A program made the translations under genes and the position numbers. Positions 24,293 through 34,740 of a stretch of DNA of 64,000 bases are shown here, in pieces; position 1 is the first letter of the stretch; each line of letters begins with the position of its first letter. The stretch is from Oceanicola sp. (GTDB lineage Bacteria > Pseudomonadota > Alphaproteobacteria > Rhodobacterales > Rhodobacteraceae). The notes below the pieces were generated by a model that saw only the letters and a list, made by a program, of their open reading frames with translations, was not told the origin of the DNA and searched no databases. Where the stretch lies: contig CP051231.1 of assembly GCA_017792405.1 (NCBI GenBank), positions 742,398-806,397 on the forward strand, read 5' to 3'.

Positions 24293-25783
24293 ATGCCTGT
24301 GTCCGAGACCGACTATGATGCCAGCCATATGGAGACGCTGGACCGCGACCTAGGCCGCATCTCCAACCTCGAGCTTGCCACCAGTTACGTGGCGCGGCCG
24401 ATGGTGGGCTATGGCGTTGCCTTCGTGTTCGTGGTGCTCGCCGGGCTTCTGGCGGCGCTGCTCTTCGGCCAGACCTCCAGCACCTTTATCGTGATCATCG
24501 CCGCCGTCTTCGGCGCCTATATGGCGCTGAACATCGGCGCCAACGACGTGGCCAACAACATGGGGCCGGCGGTGGGCGCGAATGCGCTCACCATGGGCGG
24601 AGCCATCGCGATTGCCGCCGTTTTCGAGAGCGCGGGTGCGCTGATTGCGGGGGGCGACGTGGTGGGCACCATCGCCAAGGGCATCATCGCGCCCGAGAGC
24701 ATGGGCTCTGCCAATGTGTTCGTCTGGGCGATGATGGCGGCACTGCTCTCCTCGGCGCTCTGGGTGAACCTTGCCACATGGGTCGGGGCGCCGGTTTCGA
24801 CCACCCACTCGGTCGTGGGCGGGGTGATGGGCGCGGGCATTGCCGCCGCGGGCTTTGCTGCCGTGAGCTGGGGCACGATGGGCGCGATTGCCGCGAGCTG
24901 GGTGATCTCGCCGGTGCTGGGCGGGGTCATCGCCGCCGGGTTCCTGTGGTTCATCAAGTCGAACATCATCTACGTCGAAGACAAGATCGCCGCCGCCCGC
25001 CGCTGGGTGCCGGTGCTGGTGGGCATCATGGGCGGAGCCTTTGCCAGTTACATCGCTTTGAAGGGTATCAAGAAGCTCATCAAGATCGACCTGCTGACCG
25101 CGCTGGGCGCAGGCCTTGCCGTGGCAGTGCTGATATGGCTGGTGATGATCCCGGTGATCCGCCGCCAATCGGAAGGGCTGGAGAACCGGAACCGCTCGCT
25201 GAAGGTGCTCTTCGGCATTCCACTCATCGTTTCCGCCGCGCTCCTCAGCTTTGCCCATGGCGCGAATGACGTGGCCAACGCGGTGGGCCCGCTCGCCGCC
25301 ATCGTGCAGGCGCTGGGCACCGGGGATTTCACCGATGCGGTGGCCATTCCCTATTGGGTGATGGTGATCGGGGCGCTGGGCATCAGCTTTGGCCTCTTCC
25401 TCTTCGGCCCCAAGCTGATCCGGATGGTGGGCAGCCAGATCACCAAGCTGAACCCGATGCGGGCCTACTGCGTGGCGCTCTCGGCGGCGATCACAGTGAT
25501 CGTCGCAAGCTGGCTGGGGCTGCCGGTGTCGTCGACCCATATCGCCGTGGGCGGGGTCTTTGGCGTGGGGTTCTTCCGCGAGTGGGATTATGACCGCCGG
25601 ATGCGGCGAGCCCGGGGCAGCCTGCCCGCGCGGCCCGAGCACGGTGCCGAGGAGCGGCGGCGGCGCAAGCTGGTGCGGCGGAGCCATTTCATGACCATCG
25701 TCGCCGCATGGATCATCACCGTGCCAGCCGCTGCGCTACTGTCGGCGGTGCTGTTCTGGGGTATGGTCAACATTGCTGGATAG
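24293..25783 (+). CDS. Low-affinity inorganic phosphate transporter, Pit family
   Basis: A 496-residue membrane protein of the PiT family, which imports phosphate (often as a metal-phosphate) with protons. The two signature copies are present: ALNIGANDVANNMGPAVG near residue 80 and SFAHGANDVANAVGPL in the second half, each followed by a VGAPVSTTHSVVGG / LGLPVSSTHIAVGG helix. A cytoplasmic arginine-rich segment precedes the last helix. It has an unusually long N-terminal extension before the first helix. No PHO box was seen upstream. Confidence 0.95.
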   Translation: MPVSETDYDASHMETLDRDLGRISNLELATSYVARPMVGYGVAFVFVVLAGLLAALLFGQTSSTFIVIIAAVFGAYMALNIGANDVANNMGPAVGANALTMGGAIAIAAVFESAGALIAGGDVVGTIAKGIIAPESMGSANVFVWAMMAALLSSALWVNLATWVGAPVSTTHSVVGGVMGAGIAAAGFAAVSWGTMGAIAASWVISPVLGGVIAAGFLWFIKSNIIYVEDKIAAARRWVPVLVGIMGGAFASYIALKGIKKLIKIDLLTALGAGLAVAVLIWLVMIPVIRRQSEGLENRNRSLKVLFGIPLIVSAALLSFAHGANDVANAVGPLAAIVQALGTGDFTDAVAIPYWVMVIGALGISFGLFLFGPKLIRMVGSQITKLNPMRAYCVALSAAITVIVASWLGLPVSSTHIAVGGVFGVGFFREWDYDRRMRRARGSLPARPEHGAEERRRRKLVRRSHFMTIVAAWIITVPAAALLSAVLFWGMVNIAG

Positions 25784-25792
25784 GAGAAGGTC

Positions 25793-26242
25793 ATGACGCT
25801 CAAGGTTTATCTCTCGGGTGAAATCCACACCGATTGGCGCGAGGAGATTATCGCGGGGTGTGCGGGGCTGGACCTTTCGTTCAGCGCGCCGGTGACGGAT
25901 CACGCGGCGAGCGACGATTGCGGCGTGGCCATTCTGGGCGCGGAGCCGGACAAGTTCTGGCACGACCACAAGGGCGCGAAGCTGAATGCGATCCGCACGC
26001 GGCGGGGCATCGAGCAGGCCGATGTGGTGGTTGTGCGCTTTGGCGAGAAGTACAAGCAGTGGAATGCGGCCTTTGATGCGGGCGTCGCCTCGGCGCTGGG
26101 CAAATCGCTGATCGTGCTGCACGGGGCCGAGCATCAGCATGCCTTGAAAGAGGTGGATGCGGCGGCGCTGGCAGTGGCAGAGCGGCCGGAACAGGTGGCG
26201 CAGATGTTGCGCTATGTGCTGGAAGGCGCGCTGCCGGGGTAG
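25793..26242 (+). CDS. YtoQ family protein
   Basis: A 149-residue protein of the YtoQ family, with the typical start LKVYLSGEIHTDWREEI and later GVAILGAEPDKFWHDHKGAKLNAIRTR, VVVVRFGEKYKQWNAAFDAG. The fold resembles nucleoside deoxyribosyltransferases, but activity is not established. It follows the Pit gene by 9 bases on the same strand with AGGAGAAGG upstream, so the two may be co-transcribed. Confidence 0.85.
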   Translation: MTLKVYLSGEIHTDWREEIIAGCAGLDLSFSAPVTDHAASDDCGVAILGAEPDKFWHDHKGAKLNAIRTRRGIEQADVVVVRFGEKYKQWNAAFDAGVASALGKSLIVLHGAEHQHALKEVDAAALAVAERPEQVAQMLRYVLEGALPG

Positions 26243-26269
26243 CCGCCCGCCTTCCGCAATTTCCCGCGC

Positions 26270-27469
26270 TCAGCCCTTGGCAATTGCGTCGTACACCGCC
26301 GTTTCGAACTCCATGTAGCCGGTGAAGGAGGCTGCATCGGCAAAGGGCAGGATCTGGGTGGCCCAATAGCCGCCCACGCCATTCTGGCGGTCGATCCAGT
26401 AGAAGCAGTTGGCCAGCCCGGCCCAGCCGATGGCCCCGGCGGGACGGCCAGTCGGAGCCTGCTCGGAGTTGACCATGAAGGTGTAGGACCAGTCCTTTGG
26501 CGCGCCGGGGAAGAACTCGGCGTCGTTGGAGAGCGACGGGATCACGCCGGGCAACATGGTGACCCTCTGGGGCGGAACAAGCGCGCCTTTCACCGCCCAC
26601 TCCACGGTTTCGGGCTTCAGCACCTGACCGTTGGGGCCTGCGCCGTCGTTCAGCCACATGCGGATGAATTTCATGTATTCAGGCACGGTGCCGTAGAGAC
26701 CGTGACCGCCCATGTGGACCTCGGGATCATCGGGCAGGGCGAAGTCGTCCATAGGGGTCAGGCTGCCATCCTCGCCGCGGGCGTGGATGGTGGCGGTGCG
26801 GTCCTTCATCTGCGGCGTGCGGGTGAAGGCGATGTCTTGCATTCCCAGCGGGGCGAAGATGCGCTCGGCCATGACCTCGCCCAGCCGCTTGCCGCGGATG
26901 CCCTCAACCACCTGGCCGACCCAGTCGATGTTGGAGCCGTACTCCCAGCGCTCGCCGGGATCGAAAAGCAGGGGTGTTTCGATGCATGCGCGGGAGCCGG
27001 TGACGACCGAGGGCTGGCCTTGCTCGGTGGCGAGGCGGGCGTAGGTTTCGTTGAAGAAATCGTAGCCGAAGCCCGCGGTGTGCAGCAGGAGCTGGCGGGT
27101 GGTCACCTCGGACTTGGGCGCGCGGAGCTTTGGCGTGCCGTCGTCCGAGAAGCCGTCGATCACCTGAAGGGCGCCGATGGCGGGGGCGTAGTCCTTGGCG
27201 GGGGCGTCGAGGTCGAGCAGGCCCTCTTCGACGCATTGCAGCGCGGCGGTGCTGGCGATGGCCTTGGTGGTGGAGAAGATGGCGAAGACGGTGTCTTCTG
27301 TCATGGGGTCGCCGCCAATGCGGCGCTCGCCGGAACTTCCCGCGTAGATGTCGCCGTCCCGGTCGGTGACCATGGCGACGATGCCGGGCACGCGGCTGTC
27401 GCCGGTGGCGAGGCCGTTCAGCACGGCGTCGCACCGTGCGGTGATGTCGGATGTGATGGTGTCTTTCAT
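26270..27469 (-). CDS. Serine hydrolase, class C beta-lactamase/esterase fold
   Basis: A 399-residue serine hydrolase of the beta-lactamase family VIII esterase/penicillin-binding fold. The catalytic SxxK motif is in [12 protein letters not shown] near residue 67 and the tyrosine motif appears as [11 protein letters not shown]. No signal peptide is visible, so a cytosolic esterase is more likely than a periplasmic beta-lactamase. The regulator gene upstream on the same strand may control it. Substrate unknown. Confidence 0.85.
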   Translation of the reverse strand: MKDTITSDITARCDAVLNGLATGDSRVPGIVAMVTDRDGDIYAGSSGERRIGGDPMTEDTVFAIFSTTKAIASTAALQCVEEGLLDLDAPAKDYAPAIGALQVIDGFSDDGTPKLRAPKSEVTTRQLLLHTAGFGYDFFNETYARLATEQGQPSVVTGSRACIETPLLFDPGERWEYGSNIDWVGQVVEGIRGKRLGEVMAERIFAPLGMQDIAFTRTPQMKDRTATIHARGEDGSLTPMDDFALPDDPEVHMGGHGLYGTVPEYMKFIRMWLNDGAGPNGQVLKPETVEWAVKGALVPPQRVTMLPGVIPSLSNDAEFFPGAPKDWSYTFMVNSEQAPTGRPAGAIGWAGLANCFYWIDRQNGVGGYWATQILPFADAASFTGYMEFETAVYDAIAKG

Positions 27470-27565
27470 GAGATCCTCCCTTGATCGCGTGACGGGGAGG
27501 GTAGCGCGGGCAGGGCGGCGCGGCTGTTCGGGATCGGCAGGGACTATCCGGTTTCGGAAGGAAAC

Positions 27566-28573
27566 TTAGTGACGGGTGCGGGCGCGTGTGTGCGAGGGCA
27601 GCTCGCCGAAGCGGTCGCGGTAGCGTGCCGCGAGCGCCCCGAAGTTGGCAAAGCCCCAATCGGCGGCGATGCGGCTGACGGTGTGGCTTGGCGGGGCAGT
27701 CTCGAGCGCGTGCTTCAGCCCGTCGAGGCGGCGGGCGGCGAGGAAGTCGCGGGGCGACAGGCCGCGGAAGCGCCGGAAGCCGCCAGAGAGGGTGCGGGCC
27801 GATACGCCCACGCGGGCCGCGACCTCGCCGATGGAGTGGGCCTCGCGGGCCTCGGCCTCCATGATCTCTTCGGCGCGGCGCACGTAGCCGGGCGCGGCGG
27901 CGCGGGCGCCGTCCTCCAGCCGGACGCCCGCCTCTGCGGCCCAGAGGCGGAGCAGTTCGACGCAGAGCATCTCTTCTATGTGCCGCGACAGGGCGGTGGT
28001 GGTGGCGACCGGGCCGGGGCGGGTGAGCGCGCGGGCGGCGTAATCGAGCAGAGACAGCCACGCGCTGCCCGGGCCGCCGATCTTGACGCGGCTTGTCCAG
28101 AGGTCATCCCCCGGCACGAAGCCGAACCAGCGCTCGGCGGTTTCGGCCATCAAATCGTGGGGGATGGTGAGGTTGAGCTGCATGTGGTCGGCATCGCCCT
28201 CGAGCCAGTAATCGGTGCGGGAGCAATCCACCACGAAGCTCTCGCCCGCCCCCGTGGCGACGGAGCCGCCGGTGATGGAATGGTCGAGTGCCCCGCGCAG
28301 GGTGTTGAGGACGAGGATATTGCCGGCCTCGGGATCGAACCGGTCAAGGTGGATGCCGGTGCCATAGGCGAAGCGGGTCATGGTGATGCGGCCAGCGCGC
28401 GCGGAGATCATGGTGGCATCGGGGCGGGAAAGGCGCTCCAGCGGGCGGACGCGGTAGGGCATGTAGACGGTGCGGCAGAAGGCCTCGACCTCGTCCCAGT
28501 CGGTCGAACGGGAGCGGGCGCCGTGCCGGATCGGCGCGCCGAGAGAATCCCGTATCAGGGCATGTTCAAGCAT
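27566..28573 (-). CDS. AraC family transcriptional regulator
   Basis: A 335-residue regulator with an AraC-type C-terminal double helix-turn-helix: IGEVAARVGVSARTLSGGFRRFRGLSPRDFL followed by SRIAADWGFANFGALAARYRDRFGELPS. The N-terminal 200 residues resemble the AraC_binding_2 cupin-like domain. A GAGGAGGAG site precedes ATG 28573. It is 96 bases from the serine hydrolase gene on the same strand, its most likely target. Ligand unknown. Confidence 0.9.
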   Translation of the reverse strand: MLEHALIRDSLGAPIRHGARSRSTDWDEVEAFCRTVYMPYRVRPLERLSRPDATMISARAGRITMTRFAYGTGIHLDRFDPEAGNILVLNTLRGALDHSITGGSVATGAGESFVVDCSRTDYWLEGDADHMQLNLTIPHDLMAETAERWFGFVPGDDLWTSRVKIGGPGSAWLSLLDYAARALTRPGPVATTTALSRHIEEMLCVELLRLWAAEAGVRLEDGARAAAPGYVRRAEEIMEAEAREAHSIGEVAARVGVSARTLSGGFRRFRGLSPRDFLAARRLDGLKHALETAPPSHTVSRIAADWGFANFGALAARYRDRFGELPSHTRARTRH

Positions 28574-28657
28574 GGGCGCCGCTCCTCCTCGTCACGGTGC
28601 ATGGCGAGCAGGGTAGCATCTTTGCGCGGAATTTGACGCTGGACTTTGGAAGGGGGG

Positions 28658-28683
28658 AAGGCCGGGCGTTTCGGCCCGGCCTT
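28658..28683 (-). terminator. Hairpin downstream of acs
   Basis: AAGGCCGGGC and GCCCGGCCTT pair perfectly over 10 bp around a 6-base loop, 34 bases past the acs stop. The T-tract is only partial on the minus strand. Confidence 0.6.
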
Positions 28684-28716
28684 CTGGATGGTCGCATGGT
28701 GGGCAGAGCGCCCGCA

Positions 28717-30666
28717 TTACTTGTTGGCGCGGTTCTCGATCAGTTCGTCGACCACGGAAGGGTCGGCCAGTGTGGAGGTGTCGCCGAGGGCGCCGTAGTC
28801 GTTTTCGGCGATCTTGCGCAGGATGCGGCGCATGATCTTGCCGGAGCGGGTTTTCGGCAGGCCGGGTGCCCACTGGATGAGGTCGGGGGAGGCGATGGGG
28901 CCGATCTCGGTGCGGACCCAGGTGCGCAGTTCCTTCTTCAGCTCCTCGGACGGCTCCTGCCCGTTCATCAGGGTGACGTAGCAGTAGATGCCTTGCCCCT
29001 TGATCTCATGCGGGTAGCCCACCACGGCGGCTTCTGCCACCTTGGCGTGGGCCACAAGCGCGCTCTCCACCTCGGCGGTGCCCATCCGGTGGCCGGAGAC
29101 GTTGATCACGTCATCCACCCGGCCGGTGATCCAGTAGTCGCCATCGGCGTCGCGGCGGCAGCCGTCGCCGGAGAAGTAGTAGCCCTTGTAGTCGGAGAAA
29201 TAGGTCTTCTCGAAGCGGTCGTGGTCACCCCAGACGGTGCGCATCTGGCCGGGCCAGCTGTCTTTGATCGCGAGCACGCCCTCGGTGGGGTAGTCGTGGA
29301 TCTCTTCGCCGGTGGTCGGCTCCAGCACCACGGGCTGCACGCCGAAGAAGGGCTTCATCGCGGCACCGGGCTTGGTGGCATGGGCGCCGGGCAGGGGGGT
29401 CATCATGTGGCCGCCGGTCTCGGTCTGCCACCACGTGTCGACGATGGGGCATTTGCCCTTGCCGACAACGTCATTGTACCAGTTCCAGGCCTCGGGGTTG
29501 ATCGGCTCGCCGACGGTGCCCAGCAGCTTGAGACTGCTCACGTCGCAGCCGGTCACGTAGTCGTCGCCTTGGCCCATCAGCGCGCGGATGGCGGTGGGGG
29601 CGGTGTAGAACTGGGCGACCTTGTGCTTCTCGACCACCTGCCAGAAGCGGGAGGCGTTGGGGTAGGTGGGCACGCCCTCGAACATCAGCGTGGTCGCGCC
29701 GTTCGCCAGCGGGCCGTAGACGATGTAAGTGTGGCCGGTGACCCAGCCCACATCGGCGGTGCACCAGTAGATGTCGCCCTCGTGGTAATCGAAGCTGACC
29801 TCATGGGTCAGGGAGGCGTAGGTGAGGTAGCCGCCGGTGGTGTGGACGACGCCCTTGGGTTTGCCGGTGGAACCCGAGGTGTAGAGGATGAAGAGCGGGT
29901 CTTCGGAATTCATCGGGCGGGCCGGGCAATCGGGCGCGGCGGTTTCCATCAGCGCCTTCACGTCCACGTCGCGGCCGTCGATCCAGGTGGTCTGGTCGCC
30001 GGTGTGCTTGACGACGAGGCACCGGACCTTGTCGGAGCAGTGCAGCAGGGCGGCGTCGGTGTTGCTCTTGAGCGCCGTCACGCGACCGCCGCGGGGGGCG
30101 GTGTCAGCCGTGATCACCAGCTTGGCGCCGCAGTCGTTGATCCGGTTGGCCAGCGCGTCGGGCGAGAAGCCTGCGAAGACGATGGAGTGGATCGCGCCGA
30201 TCCGGGCGCAGGCCAGCATGGCGTAGGCCGCCTCGGGGATCATCGGCAGGTAGATCACCACGCGGTCGCCGCGCATGACGCCCTGGCTCAGCAGCACGTT
30301 GGCCATGCGGCAGGTCTTTTCGTGCAGCTCGGCGTAGGTGATGTGCTGCGCGGGCGTCTCGGGATCGTCGGGCTCGAAGATGATCGCGGTCTGGTCGGCG
30401 CGCTTTTCGAGGTGGCGGTCGATGCAGTTGGCGGAGACGTTGAGCACGCCGTCCTCGTACCACTTGATCGACACGTCATCGGACTTGAAGGTGGTGTTCT
30501 TGATCGTGGTGGGGAAGGTCATCCAGTCGAGCCGACCGGCCTGCTCCTTCCAGAAGCCCTCGGGGTCGTTCACCGAGGCGGCATACATCTCTTCGTACTT
30601 GGCAGCGTCGACCTTGGCGTTGGCGGCAAAATCGGCGCTGGGCGGATAGGATTTGGTTTCGGTCAT
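28717..30666 (-). CDS. acs: Acetate--CoA ligase (acetyl-CoA synthetase)
   Basis: A 649-residue AMP-forming acetyl-CoA synthetase. Motifs include the P-loop [18 protein letters not shown] starting near residue 262, [11 protein letters not shown] whose second tryptophan closes a small acyl pocket fitting acetate, and the C-terminal [16 protein letters not shown] lysine, the known acetylation site. It lies 112 bases downstream of livF on the same strand with a hairpin between, so it may be co-transcribed in part with the transporter or also have its own promoter. Confidence 0.96.
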   Translation of the reverse strand: MTETKSYPPSADFAANAKVDAAKYEEMYAASVNDPEGFWKEQAGRLDWMTFPTTIKNTTFKSDDVSIKWYEDGVLNVSANCIDRHLEKRADQTAIIFEPDDPETPAQHITYAELHEKTCRMANVLLSQGVMRGDRVVIYLPMIPEAAYAMLACARIGAIHSIVFAGFSPDALANRINDCGAKLVITADTAPRGGRVTALKSNTDAALLHCSDKVRCLVVKHTGDQTTWIDGRDVDVKALMETAAPDCPARPMNSEDPLFILYTSGSTGKPKGVVHTTGGYLTYASLTHEVSFDYHEGDIYWCTADVGWVTGHTYIVYGPLANGATTLMFEGVPTYPNASRFWQVVEKHKVAQFYTAPTAIRALMGQGDDYVTGCDVSSLKLLGTVGEPINPEAWNWYNDVVGKGKCPIVDTWWQTETGGHMMTPLPGAHATKPGAAMKPFFGVQPVVLEPTTGEEIHDYPTEGVLAIKDSWPGQMRTVWGDHDRFEKTYFSDYKGYYFSGDGCRRDADGDYWITGRVDDVINVSGHRMGTAEVESALVAHAKVAEAAVVGYPHEIKGQGIYCYVTLMNGQEPSEELKKELRTWVRTEIGPIASPDLIQWAPGLPKTRSGKIMRRILRKIAENDYGALGDTSTLADPSVVDELIENRANK

Positions 30667-30735
30667 CAGGTCCTCCTCTCGGCCGCGGCGCCTGACTGCG
30701 CTCTGCTGGCCGGTCTTCCTCTATGCCATGTGGTA

Positions 30736-30764
30736 GGGGGCGGGCCGGAGAAGGGCCAGCCCCC
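30736..30764 (-). terminator. Hairpin between livF and acs
   Basis: GGGGGCGGGCC and GGCCaGCCCCC form a stem with one mismatched base and a 7-base loop. Without a T-run it is more likely an attenuating or mRNA-stabilising element than a full terminator. Confidence 0.5.
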
Positions 30765-30778
30765 GAAAGGTCGCACAA

Positions 30779-31534
30779 TCAGATGGCGAGATATTCGGCG
30801 CGCAGGCTTTCATTCTCCAGCACCTCGGCGGCGGTGCCGTCGAAGACGATCTGGCCGGTGTCGAGGATCACGGCCCGGTCGGCCAGCTCGAGCGCACGCA
30901 CGGCGTTCTGCTCCACGATGATGGTGGTGATGCCCTGTTCCTTGATGATGCGAAGGGTCTTCTCGATCTCGTCCACAATCACCGGGGCGAGGCCCTCGTA
31001 GGGCTCGTCGAGCAGGAGCACCTTGATGTCTCGCGCCAGCGCCCGTGCAATCGCCAGCATCTGCTGCTCGCCGCCCGAAAGGGTCACGCCCTCTTGCAGG
31101 CGGCGCTCGCCGAGGCGGGGGAACAGCTCATAGAGGCGGTCGAGCGACCAGCCGATGGGCGGGGCGATCTGGGCCAGCTTGATGTTCTCCTCGACGGTCA
31201 GGCCGGGGATGATGCGGCGGTCTTCGGGCACGAGGCCCATGCCGAGCTGGCTGGCCTCATGGGCCTTTTTCAGGTGCAGCGGCTCGTGGTCGAGCCAGAT
31301 CTCGCCGCGGGTCACCTGCGGGTCGTCGAGCCGGGCGATGGCCCGCAGGGTCGAGGTTTTGCCTGCCCCGTTGCGGCCCAGCAGCGCGAGGATCTCGCCC
31401 TCGTGGACGTTGAAGCTGATGCCCTGGACGATGTAGCTCTCGCCGTAATAGGCCTCGAGATCCCAGACCGAAAAGTAGGCCGGGGCGGTCGCCGCCTGGT
31501 TGGCGTTCTTGGAAAAGTCGGGTTTGACGTTCAT
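30779..31534 (-). CDS. Branched-chain amino acid type ABC transporter ATPase, LivF-like
   Basis: A 251-residue ABC ATPase of the HAAT (hydrophobic amino acid) class. Walker A GRNGAGKTST, signature TLSGGEQQMLAIARAL, Walker B VLLLDEPYEGLAP, switch His replaced as usual in LivF (IIVEQNAVRAL). N-terminal extension of about 25 residues before the domain. AGGAGAAAG lies upstream. Paired with the LivG-like ATPase; cargo discussed with the operon. Confidence 0.92.
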   Translation of the reverse strand: MNVKPDFSKNANQAATAPAYFSVWDLEAYYGESYIVQGISFNVHEGEILALLGRNGAGKTSTLRAIARLDDPQVTRGEIWLDHEPLHLKKAHEASQLGMGLVPEDRRIIPGLTVEENIKLAQIAPPIGWSLDRLYELFPRLGERRLQEGVTLSGGEQQMLAIARALARDIKVLLLDEPYEGLAPVIVDEIEKTLRIIKEQGITTIIVEQNAVRALELADRAVILDTGQIVFDGTAAEVLENESLRAEYLAI

Positions 31535-31553
31535 GTCGCTTTCTCCTGCGGCC

Positions 31554-32309
31554 TCAGCCGTGGCCTCCGAGGTAGGCTTCCTGCACCTTGGGGTGGCCCT
31601 TGATGTTCTCGGGCGTGTCTTCCACCAGCGGCGTGCCCTGAGCCAGCACGGTGATCCGCTCGGCGAGCGAGAACACCACGTGCATGTCGTGCTCGATGAT
31701 GGCGATGGTGATGTCGCGCTTGTCCTTGATCTCTTTCAGCAGGTCGATCGTGTTGTTGGTGTCGGCGCGCGCCATGCCGGCGGTGGGCTCGTCGAGCAGG
31801 AGCATCTTGGGCTCCTGCGCTAGGCACATCGCCATCTCCAGCCGCCGCTTGTCGCCGCGCGACAGGGAGGCGGAGTGGACATCGGCCTTGTCGGCCATGT
31901 TCACGTCTTCGAGCATCGCCATCGCCTGATCGCGGATGTCGCGCTGCGAGCCGACCGAGCCGATCCCGTTGAGCTTGAACGTGCCGTCGCGCTTGGCGAA
32001 GCAGGGGATCATGACGTTCTCGAACACGGTGAGGTCGCCAAAGATCTCGGGGGTCTGGAACACCCGGCTGATCCCCATCTGGTTGATCTCGTGCGGCGTG
32101 CGCCCGAGCACCGACTGGCCTGCAAAGCTGACCGAGCCGCTATCGGGGATCAGCTTGCCGACGAGGCAGTTGAGCAGGGTGCTCTTGCCCGCCCCGTTGG
32201 GGCCGATGATGGCGTGGACGGTGTTCTCCTCCACGGAGAGGTTCACATCGCCCAGGGCCTGCAACCCGCCGAAGCGCTTGTTGACGCCTTTGACTTCAAG
32301 AATTCCCAT
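31554..32309 (-). CDS. Branched-chain amino acid type ABC transporter ATPase, LivG-like
   Basis: A 251-residue ABC ATPase: Walker [12 protein letters not shown], signature SLSRGDKRRLEMAMCLAQ (SRGDK in place of the usual SGGQQ, as in some HAAT systems), Walker B MLLLDEPTAGMA and H-loop IIEHDMHVVF. It forms the heterodimeric motor with the LivF-like protein. Strong AAGGAG site upstream of ATG 32309. Confidence 0.92.
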   Translation of the reverse strand: MGILEVKGVNKRFGGLQALGDVNLSVEENTVHAIIGPNGAGKSTLLNCLVGKLIPDSGSVSFAGQSVLGRTPHEINQMGISRVFQTPEIFGDLTVFENVMIPCFAKRDGTFKLNGIGSVGSQRDIRDQAMAMLEDVNMADKADVHSASLSRGDKRRLEMAMCLAQEPKMLLLDEPTAGMARADTNNTIDLLKEIKDKRDITIAIIEHDMHVVFSLAERITVLAQGTPLVEDTPENIKGHPKVQEAYLGGHG

Positions 32310-32321
32310 CTGTCCGTCTCC

Positions 32322-33533
32322 TTATTCGCCGGGTTGCTGTTTGGCGGCTTCGGCCTCTGCGCCCGAGGCCTTGGCGCCGCGGCGCCGGAACAGGCGGCCG
32401 ATGCGCTGGCCCCCCTCGACGAGACCGCCGGGCAGGAAGATCACCACCAGCATGAAGAGGATGCCGAGGGTCAGGTGCCAGCCCTTGCCCACAAAGGGGT
32501 AGACGATCGAGACCATGAAGTCTTCGAGGCCGTCAGGCAGGAAGGCGAACCAGCCGTGCAGCACGGTTTCGTTGATCTTCGAGAGGATGTTCTCGAAGTA
32601 CTTGATCATCCCTGCGCCAAGCACCGGGCCGATCAGAGTACCCGCGCCGCCGAGGATGGTCATCAGAACCACCTCGCCCGAGGCTGTCCACTGCATGCGT
32701 TCGGCGCCTGCCAGCGGGTCCATCGCCGCCATCAGGCCGCCCGCGAGGCCGGCATACATGCCGGAGATCACGAAGGCCGCCAGCGTGTAGGGCTTGGGGT
32801 TGAGTCCGGTGTAGTTCATCCGGGTCTGGTTGGATTTGATCGCGCGCAGCATCATGCCGAAGGGCGAGCGGAAGATCCGGATGGCGAGGTAGAAGGCGAG
32901 GATCAGGATCACCGCGCAGAAGTAGTATCCGGCGGAGAAGGTGAAGGTCCACGGACCCACGGCCATATCCCACGCGGCCCGCATCTCGAGACCGAAGAGG
33001 TTGGTCACCGGGATAGAGCCATCGGGCATGGCGGAGCTGCCGAGGATGCGCGGATCGCTCAGGGTGATCTGCAGGCCGGTCTCGCCGTTGGTGATGGGGG
33101 TCAGCACCGAGTAGGCCAGCGCGAAGGACATCTGCGCGAAGGCCAGCGTGAGGATCGAGAAGTAGATCCCCGAGCGGCGCAGCGAGATGTAGCCGATGAA
33201 GAGCGCGAAGAGGCCCGCGATGATCACCGAGAGGATGATCGCCGGAAGGATGTTCATCGACAGCAGCTTGAACATCCACACCGCCGAGTAGCTGCCCACC
33301 CCCAGAAAGGCCGCGTGGCCGAAGGAGAGGTAGCCGGTGAGGCCGAAGAGGATGTTGAAGCCGATTGCGAAGATCCCGAAGATCACGAAACGCTGCATCA
33401 GGTCGGGGTAGCCCGCGTTGAACTGGGCCATGGCGCTCCCGGTGGGGAACGGGTTGAGGATGAAGGGGGCCAGCATCGTAAGCGCCAGCACCACCAGCAG
33501 AAGGTTGGTATCTTTCTTGTTCAGTCCGAGCAT
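32322..33533 (-). CDS. Branched-chain amino acid type ABC transporter permease, LivM-like
   Basis: A 403-residue permease with about ten hydrophobic segments, carrying the LivM landmarks [22 protein letters not shown] and, late, the coupling region [31 protein letters not shown] and [13 protein letters not shown]. The C-terminal tail is long and charged ([18 protein letters not shown]). It lies 4 bases from the LivH-like gene. Confidence 0.92.
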   Translation of the reverse strand: MLGLNKKDTNLLLVVLALTMLAPFILNPFPTGSAMAQFNAGYPDLMQRFVIFGIFAIGFNILFGLTGYLSFGHAAFLGVGSYSAVWMFKLLSMNILPAIILSVIIAGLFALFIGYISLRRSGIYFSILTLAFAQMSFALAYSVLTPITNGETGLQITLSDPRILGSSAMPDGSIPVTNLFGLEMRAAWDMAVGPWTFTFSAGYYFCAVILILAFYLAIRIFRSPFGMMLRAIKSNQTRMNYTGLNPKPYTLAAFVISGMYAGLAGGLMAAMDPLAGAERMQWTASGEVVLMTILGGAGTLIGPVLGAGMIKYFENILSKINETVLHGWFAFLPDGLEDFMVSIVYPFVGKGWHLTLGILFMLVVIFLPGGLVEGGQRIGRLFRRRGAKASGAEAEAAKQQPGE

Positions 33534-33537
33534 GTTC

Positions 33538-34548
33538 TTAGTCCTCCATCACGCCTTTGCGACCCATCAGACCGCGCGGACGGGTCAGAAGGATGATGAT
33601 GGCGACGAGGTAGATGATGATCTGGTTGATCCCGGGCAGGGTAGTGGTGGCCCAGGTGGTGGAGGCGAAGCTCTCGAGGATCCCCAGCAGGAAGCCTGCG
33701 AGCACGGCGCCGGGCAGAGAGCCCATGCCGCCGACGACGACCACGACGAAGCTCAGCACGAGGAAGTCCATCCCCATGTGATAGTTCGGCGCGTTGATCG
33801 GGCCGTACATCACCCCCGCAAGGCCGGCCACCGCCGCGGCGAGGCCGAACATGAAGGTGAAGCGCTTGTCGATGTCGATGCCCAGCAGCCCCACTGTCTC
33901 GCGGTCGGCCATGCCGGCGCGGACCACCATGCCGAAGGTGGTGAACTGGAGGAAGGCAAACACGCCCGCGATGATCGCGGCGGCGAAGCAGAAGTAGACG
34001 ATCCGCCAGACCGGGTAGACCACGCCGGGCAGCACCTGAGCCACGCCGGAGAGCGCCTCGGGCGCAGGGGTCTGGATCGGGTTGGCGCCGTAGTAGAACT
34101 TGACGATCTCTTGCAGCACGATGGCGAGGCCGAAGGTCACGAGGATCTGGTCGGCGTGGGGGCGCTTGTAGAAGTGCTTGATCAGCCCGCGCTCCATCAC
34201 GTAGCCGACGACCAACATCACCGGGATGGCGAAGAGGATGGCCAGCGGTACCGACCAGTCTTGCAGGGCCGAGCCCATGCTCTCCCCGAACCAGTCCTGA
34301 AGGTAGGGCACCTTCACCTTGAGCGGGTTGCCCAGAAAGTCCGTCTGCGTTTCGTCGATCACCTCATGGGAGAGGTTCAGCAGGCGCTGGATGGTCACGG
34401 CGCAGAAGGCACCGATCATGAACAGCGCGCCGTGGGCGAAATTCACCACACCGAGCGTGCCGAAGATGAGCGTCAGACCGAGGGCAATGAGCGCGTAGGC
34501 GCTGCCCTTGTCGAGCCCGTTCAGGATTTGAAGTAGGATGGCGTCCAT
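33538..34548 (-). CDS. Branched-chain amino acid type ABC transporter permease, LivH-like
   Basis: A 336-residue permease beginning [37 protein letters not shown], the LivH hallmark, and ending with [21 protein letters not shown] or upstream frame could add six residues, but ATG 34548 after GGTGGGGA is preferred. It is separated from the binding-protein gene by 192 bases that hold hairpins only. Confidence 0.92.
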   Translation of the reverse strand: MDAILLQILNGLDKGSAYALIALGLTLIFGTLGVVNFAHGALFMIGAFCAVTIQRLLNLSHEVIDETQTDFLGNPLKVKVPYLQDWFGESMGSALQDWSVPLAILFAIPVMLVVGYVMERGLIKHFYKRPHADQILVTFGLAIVLQEIVKFYYGANPIQTPAPEALSGVAQVLPGVVYPVWRIVYFCFAAAIIAGVFAFLQFTTFGMVVRAGMADRETVGLLGIDIDKRFTFMFGLAAAVAGLAGVMYGPINAPNYHMGMDFLVLSFVVVVVGGMGSLPGAVLAGFLLGILESFASTTWATTTLPGINQIIIYLVAIIILLTRPRGLMGRKGVMED

Positions 34549-34685
34549 CTGTCCCCACCTTTTCAAGCGGCTAGCGTTATGAGTGTGACCATGCGCGCGG
34601 CGGCAACTGCCCTCGCGCGTTCGGCCTCGATAGATCCCTGTATGGGTATGTTTCTAAGTCTTGCCGGGCCCAGCCCCGGTGCCCG

Positions 34686-34732
34686 CTCGTGGCGGGAGTG
34701 GAGGGCGGCGCGTGGCCGCCCCCCGTGGTGCC
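34686..34732 (-). other. Intercistronic hairpin region between binding-protein and livH genes
   Basis: The stretch carries a GC-rich stem (GGGCGGC with GGCCGCCC, loop about 4 bases) close to the binding-protein stop. Such hairpins commonly protect the binding-protein part of the message and lower downstream expression; no T-tract is seen. The rest of the 34549-34740 gap shows nothing else I can support. Confidence 0.45.
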
Positions 34733-34740
34733 TGATGCGA

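Noticed and set aside
28597..30921. A 774-codon open frame on the plus strand
   Set aside because: It is antisense to acs, whose motifs are unambiguous; the frame's repetitive Gly/Val/Ala composition is an artefact of the opposite strand.
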